Shown: positions 59,496-64,000 of the stretch, piece by piece
How the letters are laid out: each line of letters begins with the position of its first letter
How positions within the stretch are numbered: the first letter of the stretch is position 1
Origin: SVTX01 sp045542075
GTDB lineage: Bacteria > Bacillota > Clostridia > Oscillospirales > CAG-272
DNA length: 64,000 nucleotides
Assembly (NCBI GenBank): GCA_045542075.1
Contig: JAZQKI010000042.1
Span: forward strand, 38,496 to 102,495
Direction of reading: 5' to 3'
Made by a program: the position numbers and the translations under genes
The notes under the pieces: model-generated
What the model saw: only the letters and a program-made list of their open reading frames with translations
The model's database searches: none
Told to the model about the DNA's origin: nothing

Positions 59496-60836
59496 ATGAG
59501 CAAACTGAATAAAAAGGCTAACAGCTCCGACAAGCATTACCTCTCAAACAAAGAGATACGCGCGATAGCCAAGGCAAATGCCAAGGTTATGAAGGCTCTT
59601 GAGAAAAAGAAGTACCGAAAGGTTGACGAGAGCGCATTTGTCACTAAAATGAAGGACGACAGAAACATTCTCGAGATAGAAGACCTCCACACCTACTTCT
59701 TCACCGATCAAGGTGTCGTTAAGGCGGTAAACGGTGTTTCCTTTGAAATTCCCAAGGGCGCAACAGTTGGTATCGTTGGCGAGTCGGGATGCGGAAAATC
59801 CGTAACAAGTATGTCCGTAATGAGACTGCTTCAGGGCCCTCAGGGTCAGATATATTCGGGTAGCATTCGCTTTAAGTCCTACGACTACAAGCGCGACGAA
59901 TTCGGCAACCCTATTCCCCGCTTCAAGCGCAAGGAAAACGGCAAGATTCTTTTTGAAAACAAAAAGGACAAGGACGGAAATGATATTATCGGTAAGGACG
60001 GCAAGCCCGTAAGAGTTCCCGCTTATGTGACCAATGCCTCGGGCGTTCCCGAGTATGAGATGGAAGAAAAGGTCTATGATATTGCCGAGATGCCGATGAA
60101 TGAGATTCACCGCATCCGCGGACGTCAGATCTCTATGATATTCCAGGAGCCTATGACATCTCTCAACCCCGTTTTCACAATAGGTAATCAGCTTGACGAG
60201 GTCGTGTTTATTCACACACCCGGCGCAACACCCGAAATGGCAAAGCGCCGCTCACTTGAAATGCTGAGTCTTGTTGGAATTGCCGCTCCCGAGCGTGTTT
60301 ATAAGTCATATCCCCACGAGCTTTCGGGCGGTATGAGACAACGTGTTATGATCTCTATGGCTCTTGCCTGTGACCCCCGTCTTATTATCGCGGACGAGCC
60401 CACGACCGCTCTTGACGTTACTATTCAGGCGCAGATCCTCGATCTGTTCCGTGACCTCAAGAAGAAGATTGACGGCTCTATCCTGCTTATCACTCACGAC
60501 CTTGGCGTTATTGCCGAAATGGCAGACTACGTAGTCGTAATGTACGCCGGACGCGTTATTGAGCGCGGCACAGTCAGAGAAATATTCAACAATCCCCTGC
60601 ACCCCTACACGATAGGTCTGCAAAAATCCAAGCCCACTATGGACTCGGATGACGATACACTCTTTAACATTCCCGGAAACGTTCCCAACCCTGTAAACAT
60701 GCCAAAGCATTGCTTCTTTAAGGAAAGATGCTCTATGTGCAAGAACAGATGCTCGGGCGACTATCCCGGAATGGTACAGGTAAGCCCCACTCACTACGTA
60801 GCTTGCCACTTGTATAACGACGACGAGGAGGTTTAA
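59496..60836 (+). CDS. oppD: Peptide ABC transporter ATPase (OppD/DppD type) with insertion
   Basis: A 446-residue ATPase; usual length is about 330. A basic 50-residue extension precedes the domain. Walker A is GESGCGKSV, the signature is LSGGMRQRVMIS, and Walker B is LIIADEPTTALDV. About 70 extra residues, rich in Lys, Asp and Gly (KDKDGNDIIGKDGKPVRVP), sit between Walker A and the Q-loop (MIFQEPMTSLNPVF). The C-terminus has the peptide-transporter cysteine cluster (CFFKERCSMCKNRC...CHLY), which in a related OppD holds a 4Fe-4S cluster. GAGGAGG is at the end of oppC. Confidence 0.92.
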   Translation: MSKLNKKANSSDKHYLSNKEIRAIAKANAKVMKALEKKKYRKVDESAFVTKMKDDRNILEIEDLHTYFFTDQGVVKAVNGVSFEIPKGATVGIVGESGCGKSVTSMSVMRLLQGPQGQIYSGSIRFKSYDYKRDEFGNPIPRFKRKENGKILFENKKDKDGNDIIGKDGKPVRVPAYVTNASGVPEYEMEEKVYDIAEMPMNEIHRIRGRQISMIFQEPMTSLNPVFTIGNQLDEVVFIHTPGATPEMAKRRSLEMLSLVGIAAPERVYKSYPHELSGGMRQRVMISMALACDPRLIIADEPTTALDVTIQAQILDLFRDLKKKIDGSILLITHDLGVIAEMADYVVVMYAGRVIERGTVREIFNNPLHPYTIGLQKSKPTMDSDDDTLFNIPGNVPNPVNMPKHCFFKERCSMCKNRCSGDYPGMVQVSPTHYVACHLYNDDEEV

Positions 60837-60837
60837 C

Positions 60838-61941
60838 ATGGAAGAAAAATTGAATAATATCAATGAAGAAACAGAAACCACCGTCGTTTATGATGACGCG
60901 GCAGAGGCAAAAAAGCAGGCGGAGGAGCGCAAGGCAACGATTGAGGCGGATTACGCAAAGCCCTATGACCCCGAAGCGCTGCTTGAGGTGAGACATCTTC
61001 GAAAGTGCTTCCCGTTAAAGAAATCCCTCACGGGTAAGGTTCAGCAGGAGCTTGTAGCGGTCGATGACGTATCCTTCACTCTTAAGCCCGGAGAGACGCT
61101 TGGTATCGTTGGTGAGTCCGGATGCGGTAAGACCACCATGGGTAGAACTATTCTGAAGCTCCACCCCTCCAGCGGCGGTCAGATAATTTTTGACGGTCAG
61201 GATATCACGAAGTACAACTCCTCACAGATGCGTCCCATACGCACGCAGATGCAGATAATCTTCCAGGACCCTTACTCCTCCCTCCCCCCCAGAAGCACTA
61301 TAGGAGATATTCTCTCCGAGCCTGTTCTGGTACATAATATAGTGCCAAAGTCCGAGGTCAAGGATTACGTTATGGATCTTATGGAAAAATGCGGACTGCG
61401 CGACTACTACTATGAGAGATATCCTCACGAGTTCTCGGGCGGTCAGCGTCAGAGAATATGTATCGCGCGTGCATTGTCTGTAAATCCTAAGCTTGTGGTT
61501 TGCGACGAGCCCGTATCCGCGCTTGACGTATCAATTCAGGCGCAGATAATCAATCTTCTCAAGGAGCTTCAGGCGTCCATGGGACTTACTTATCTGTTTA
61601 TTTCTCACGACCTTTCAGTTGTAAAGTTTATTTCGGATAAGATAGGCGTTATGTACCTTGGCGCAATGGTTGAGTTTGGAAACAAAAAGGAGATCTTCTC
61701 AAATCCCCTTCATCCCTACACAAAGGCGCTTTTCTCGGCGATACCCAATCCCAATCCCGACGTCAAGATGAACAGAATAGTTCTCTCGGGAGATATTCCC
61801 TCGCCCGCAAATCCGCCCAAGGGCTGCCGTTTCCACACACGTTGCCCTCACGCCAAGGAAATCTGCAAGCACGTATGTCCCAAGTATAAGGAATACGAGC
61901 CCGGACATTTCGCAGCTTGCCACCTCTATTCGCAGGATTGA
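60838..61941 (+). CDS. oppF: Peptide ABC transporter ATPase (OppF/DppF type)
   Basis: A 367-residue partner ATPase with an acidic 45-residue start. Walker A is GESGCGKTT, the Q-loop is IIFQDPYSSLPPR, the signature FSGGQRQRICIARA and Walker B LVVCDEPVSALDV. The C-terminal peptide-transporter region has a cysteine cluster (CRFHTRCPHAKEICKHVCP...CHLY). The ribosome site GAGGAGG lies in the end of oppD, one base separating stop and start. Confidence 0.93.
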   Translation: MEEKLNNINEETETTVVYDDAAEAKKQAEERKATIEADYAKPYDPEALLEVRHLRKCFPLKKSLTGKVQQELVAVDDVSFTLKPGETLGIVGESGCGKTTMGRTILKLHPSSGGQIIFDGQDITKYNSSQMRPIRTQMQIIFQDPYSSLPPRSTIGDILSEPVLVHNIVPKSEVKDYVMDLMEKCGLRDYYYERYPHEFSGGQRQRICIARALSVNPKLVVCDEPVSALDVSIQAQIINLLKELQASMGLTYLFISHDLSVVKFISDKIGVMYLGAMVEFGNKKEIFSNPLHPYTKALFSAIPNPNPDVKMNRIVLSGDIPSPANPPKGCRFHTRCPHAKEICKHVCPKYKEYEPGHFAACHLYSQD

Positions 61942-61946
61942 TGCTT

Positions 61947-62252
61947 ATGAGTAAGGAAAAGAAAAACAAAAAGAAAAAAGTCGTCTATATTGACGATGGT
62001 TCAACTATTGCTGATATGTCGGGGATAGATTCGGTGCGCCCCCGCGCGTTTGGTTCCCGCCCCGACTCAAGCAAGAATAATACGACAAATCAAGCAAAAA
62101 GCAACGGAAATTACACCGGAAACAAGTTTAAGGACTCGCTTCACACGTATTTTACTACCGTTAAGCTCATGATCGGGCCTATGCTTATTACCATAGGTAT
62201 AATCTGTGTTACGTTCTTTATCGTGTGGCTGCTTTTGACGCTTGCGTCGTGA
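61947..62252 (+). CDS. Small membrane protein at the end of the peptide importer operon
   Basis: I do not recognise this 101-residue protein. It has a Lys-rich start (MSKEKKNKKKKVVYIDDG), a polar, Asn/Ser-rich middle, and one C-terminal hydrophobic helix (about 73-99), so it is probably tail-anchored with the bulk in the cytoplasm. ATG 61941 overlaps the oppF stop (TGATG), but AGGA at 61934-61937 better fits ATG 61947. It is co-transcribed with the importer and followed by a terminator; it could be an accessory subunit. Confidence 0.6.
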   Translation: MSKEKKNKKKKVVYIDDGSTIADMSGIDSVRPRAFGSRPDSSKNNTTNQAKSNGNYTGNKFKDSLHTYFTTVKLMIGPMLITIGIICVTFFIVWLLLTLAS

Positions 62253-62254
62253 CA

Positions 62255-62288
62255 ACAAAAGGATGGGATCTCCCCATCCTTTTGTTTT
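62255..62288 (+). terminator. Terminator of the protease-importer operon
   Basis: CAAAAGGATGGG and its complement around a short loop, followed by TTTTGTTTT. Confidence 0.92.
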
Positions 62289-62308
62289 GCGAAATTTTGC
62301 AAAAAGGA

Positions 62309-62337
62309 TTGAAAAACAAATAAAAATGTGATATTAT
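62309..62337 (+). promoter_or_regulatory. Promoter of the riboswitch transcript
   Basis: TTGAAA, 17 bp, TATTAT; transcription should begin near 62344, just ahead of the aptamer. Confidence 0.8.
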
Positions 62338-62344
62338 AGTATTA

Positions 62345-62580
62345 CACAAAGGAATAAACACAGCTCATCGAAGGCGCAGACCTTCGTTGTCGGGCGCGCT
62401 TACGAACAGTGCGTTCGGGGATAAGGAAATCGCGGTGAAAATCCGCGGCAACAGCCATTACCGTAATTCATCTGTAAATGCAGATGTCAAGTCGGAATGC
62501 TTATCGTTCTGTGTCAGATAAAGGTCTCTTGGGCAAGTGGAGAGATGCGATATTGATTTGGGATACGGGCAGGGTGTCTC
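62345..62580 (+). promoter_or_regulatory. Cobalamin riboswitch aptamer
   Basis: The leader between promoter and lipoprotein gene contains the cobalamin core: AAGGAAATCGCGGTGAAAAT followed by CCGCGGCAACAGCC and ACCGTAA, then AAGTCGGAATGC. These match the conserved GGTG-AAA-TCC, the GC-rich arm and the AAGTC-GGA element of B12 riboswitches. Together with the hairpin at 62597-62620 it should stop transcription when cobalamin is plentiful. Exact ends are approximate. Confidence 0.88.
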
Positions 62581-62596
62581 AGGTCTTATTTTGCAT

Positions 62597-62620
62597 GCGC
62601 TCCGTGGAGAGCGCTTTTAT
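62597..62620 (+). terminator. Riboswitch-controlled terminator
   Basis: GCGCTC, a 6-base loop, GAGCGC, then TTTTATTTTATT, directly after the aptamer and 46 bp before the lipoprotein start. Confidence 0.85.
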
Positions 62621-62665
62621 TTTATTCTTTTCGTGAAATAATAAAAACACGAAGGGATGAAAATC

Positions 62666-63097
62666 ATGAAAAAAACAATTAACTCTATTATTTGCGTCAC
62701 TCTGTCGCTTGTTTTTATCTTGTGTCTTGTATCCTGCGCAAACAAGGTAGATGCAAGCGGACTTTGGGAAAACGCGACGTATCTTAAGGACACAAAGCTC
62801 GGCAAGGGTGAGACAACGGTTGAGGTTGAGGTAAAGGTTGAGGATCAGTCTGTCACCTTAACCATCAAGACCGACAAAAAAACACTCGGCGACGCGCTTA
62901 TCGAGCACAGCATCATAGCGGGCGAGGACGGGCCCTACGGTCTTTACGTTAAGACTGTAAACGGAATGACCTTGGACGAAAATGCGGGCAATTATTATTG
63001 GGCGTTCTACAAGGACGGCGAGTATCTTATGCAGGGCGTTGAATCCACGGAAATTTCAGACGGAGAGCATTACGAGATAGTTTATGAAAGATTCTAA
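62666..63097 (+). CDS. DUF4430 domain lipoprotein, probable corrinoid-uptake accessory
   Basis: A 143-residue lipoprotein with lipobox LVSC. ATG 62657 is in frame, but AAGGG at 62652-62656 fits ATG 62666. The mature part matches DUF4430 (related to the transcobalamin C-terminal domain): TLGDALIEHSIIAGEDGPYGLYVKTVNG, then YYWAFYKDGEYLMQGVESTEISDGEHYEIVYERF. Its gene follows a cobalamin riboswitch and overlaps the S-component gene by 14 bp. I infer that it captures corrinoid at the surface and passes it to the S component. Confidence 0.82.
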   Translation: MKKTINSIICVTLSLVFILCLVSCANKVDASGLWENATYLKDTKLGKGETTVEVEVKVEDQSVTLTIKTDKKTLGDALIEHSIIAGEDGPYGLYVKTVNGMTLDENAGNYYWAFYKDGEYLMQGVESTEISDGEHYEIVYERF

Positions 63098-63635
63098 GCC
63101 ACAGAGCAAGAAAAAACGGAGCTATACCAAGATAATTTGGCAAATATGCATATTTGCCATGCTTGGTTCTCTTATGTTTATCTCAGACATAATGATGGAG
63201 GCGTTACCTAACATTCACCTGCTCGGAATGTTGACGATGGTTTACACACTTGTCTTTCGCTGGAAGGCACTGATACCTATTTATGTCTACGTTGTGCTGT
63301 GCGGCTTGTATGCAGGACTTGCTATGTGGTGGTGGCCATATCTGTACGTATGGGCAATTCTATGGGGCGTGACGATGCTGCTTCCAAAGAAAATGCCGAG
63401 GGTTGTCGCTTGCATAGTTTACCCTGCTGTGTGCTGTCTGCATGGGCTTGCGTTCGGTGTGCTGTACGCCCCCGCGCAAGCGCTTATGCTCGGATTTAAT
63501 TTTGAGCAGACACTCGCGTGGGTAGCATCGGGCTTTCCCTTTGACATACTCCACGGAGTTGGAAATCTGTTTGCGGGACTACTTATAGTTCCCCTCTCCG
63601 AGCTGCTGAAACAATTGTCGAGAAAGGCTATATAA
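63084..63635 (+). CDS. ECF transporter S component, probably for cobalamin
   Basis: A 183-residue membrane protein with about six helices after a basic start (MKDSKPQSKKKRSYTK). The short helix-1 region IWQICIFAMLGSLMFISDIMMEALPNIHLLGMLTMVYTLVF and the acidic/proline patterns fit ECF S components. The riboswitch and the DUF4430 partner point to cobalamin or a precursor. It has no ATPase of its own, so it would use the EcfA1A2T module at 5968-8540. Its start overlaps the lipoprotein gene by 14 bp. Confidence 0.82.
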   Translation: MKDSKPQSKKKRSYTKIIWQICIFAMLGSLMFISDIMMEALPNIHLLGMLTMVYTLVFRWKALIPIYVYVVLCGLYAGLAMWWWPYLYVWAILWGVTMLLPKKMPRVVACIVYPAVCCLHGLAFGVLYAPAQALMLGFNFEQTLAWVASGFPFDILHGVGNLFAGLLIVPLSELLKQLSRKAI

Positions 63636-63636
63636 G

Positions 63637-64000
63637 AAAAGAGAGGCTTTGCCTCTCTTTCATTTTGGGAGACACGAACCTTTACATAAAGCCTTGCGGT
63701 TTTATGTGTGTGGGCTCTCTTGCCCGTCACTCCGACCACAAAAAAAGAGAGGCTTTGCCTCTCTTTCATTTTTGGGATTCGAACCTTTACATAAAACCTT
63801 GCGTTTTATGTGTGTGGGCTCTCTTGCCCGTCACTCCGACCACAAAAAAAGAGAGGCGTTGCCTCTCTTTCATTTTTGGGATTCGACCCTTTACATAAAA
63901 CCTTGCGTTTTATGTGTGTGGGCTCTCTTGCCCGTCACTCCGACCACAAAAAAAGAGAGGCTTTGCCTCTCTTTCATTTTTGGGATTCGAACCTTTACAT
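63637..64000. repeat. Tandem repeat, about 104-bp unit, at least 3.5 copies, continuing past the window
   Basis: Units begin at about 63637 (106 bp), 63743 (104 bp), 63847 (104 bp) and 63951 (partial). Each unit holds a hairpin GAGAGGC-TTT-GCCTCTC between A7 and a T-rich stretch, a second hairpin ACATAAAAC/GTTTTATGT, and GGGC/GCCC. It also has a GGGATTCGAACC motif like the complement of a tRNA T-loop. The first hairpin can terminate the S-component gene; on the minus strand the same hairpin ends in T7. Short open frames in the repeat are not considered genes. Confidence 0.92.

Noticed and set aside
63660..63960. tRNA genes in the terminal repeat (GGTTCGAATCCC, and CCCGTCACTCCGACCA on the other strand)
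   Set aside because: The T-loop-like motif has no proper 5-bp stem, and no acceptor, D or anticodon arms fit around it in either orientation.
63637..64000. CRISPR array
   Set aside because: Units are about 104 bp and identical across their whole length; there are no short repeats with unique spacers and no cas gene nearby.

Overview
The window reads as chromosome of an anaerobic, probably gut-associated Clostridia (Firmicutes) bacterium with one lipid-anchoring membrane. This rests on families typical of that group: DUF951, DUF4364, DUF5711, a CD1871A-type CXXC tail, rubredoxin, an energy-coupling-factor (ECF) transporter, BspA-type leucine-rich repeats and lipoproteins with Thr/Glu/Pro linkers. 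No rRNA, confident tRNA, CRISPR array, integrase or transposase is visible. Fourteen promoters could be read by eye; all have -35 and -10 boxes 17 bp apart.

Region 1 (1-10 kb, minus strand) is a ten-gene head-to-tail run from ruvC through an RlmI-like methyltransferase, ecfA1, ecfA2, ecfT, truA, a DUF5711 protein, a CvpA-like protein and a ClpE-like unfoldase to a P-type ATPase cut by the window edge. Region 2 (10-15 kb, plus) carries DUF951, a YfhO membrane protein, ruvA and ruvB. Region 3 (15-34.7 kb) is mixed housekeeping and transport: a heterodimeric ABC exporter, a sialate-esterase-like lipoprotein, a MacB-like ABC fusion, rubredoxin, a flippase, a TRIC channel, a zinc-ribbon protein, a sigma factor, DUF4364, homoserine dehydrogenase, rarA and cysK. 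About 1.2 kb of AT-rich DNA carrying one lipoprotein gene has been inserted at the 3' end of rarA, with a 38-bp direct duplication that rebuilds the rarA C-terminus.

Region 4 (34.7-62.3 kb) is the most unusual part and looks like a cell-surface module. It starts with a membrane protein ending in a CD1871A-like CXXC tail, coupled to a polyferredoxin fused through a Thr/Pro linker and a leucine-rich repeat to an extracytoplasmic thioredoxin. Opposite these lie three large lipoproteins: one with about twelve Cys3-His repeats, one with no enzymatic motif, and one with a TlpA-like CGYC domain. Then come a 2956-residue subtilisin-family surface protease with long BspA repeats and, 32 bp downstream, a complete peptide ABC importer whose binding protein also has a C-terminal membrane anchor. 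My inference is an electron path from cytoplasmic ferredoxin to surface thiols or metal-binding Cys repeats, next to a protease-plus-importer system for using protein.

Region 5 (62.3-64 kb) has a promoter, a cobalamin riboswitch and its terminator ahead of a DUF4430 lipoprotein and an ECF S component, which could use the EcfA1A2T module of region 1. The window ends in a 104-bp tandem repeat with three conserved hairpins per unit.
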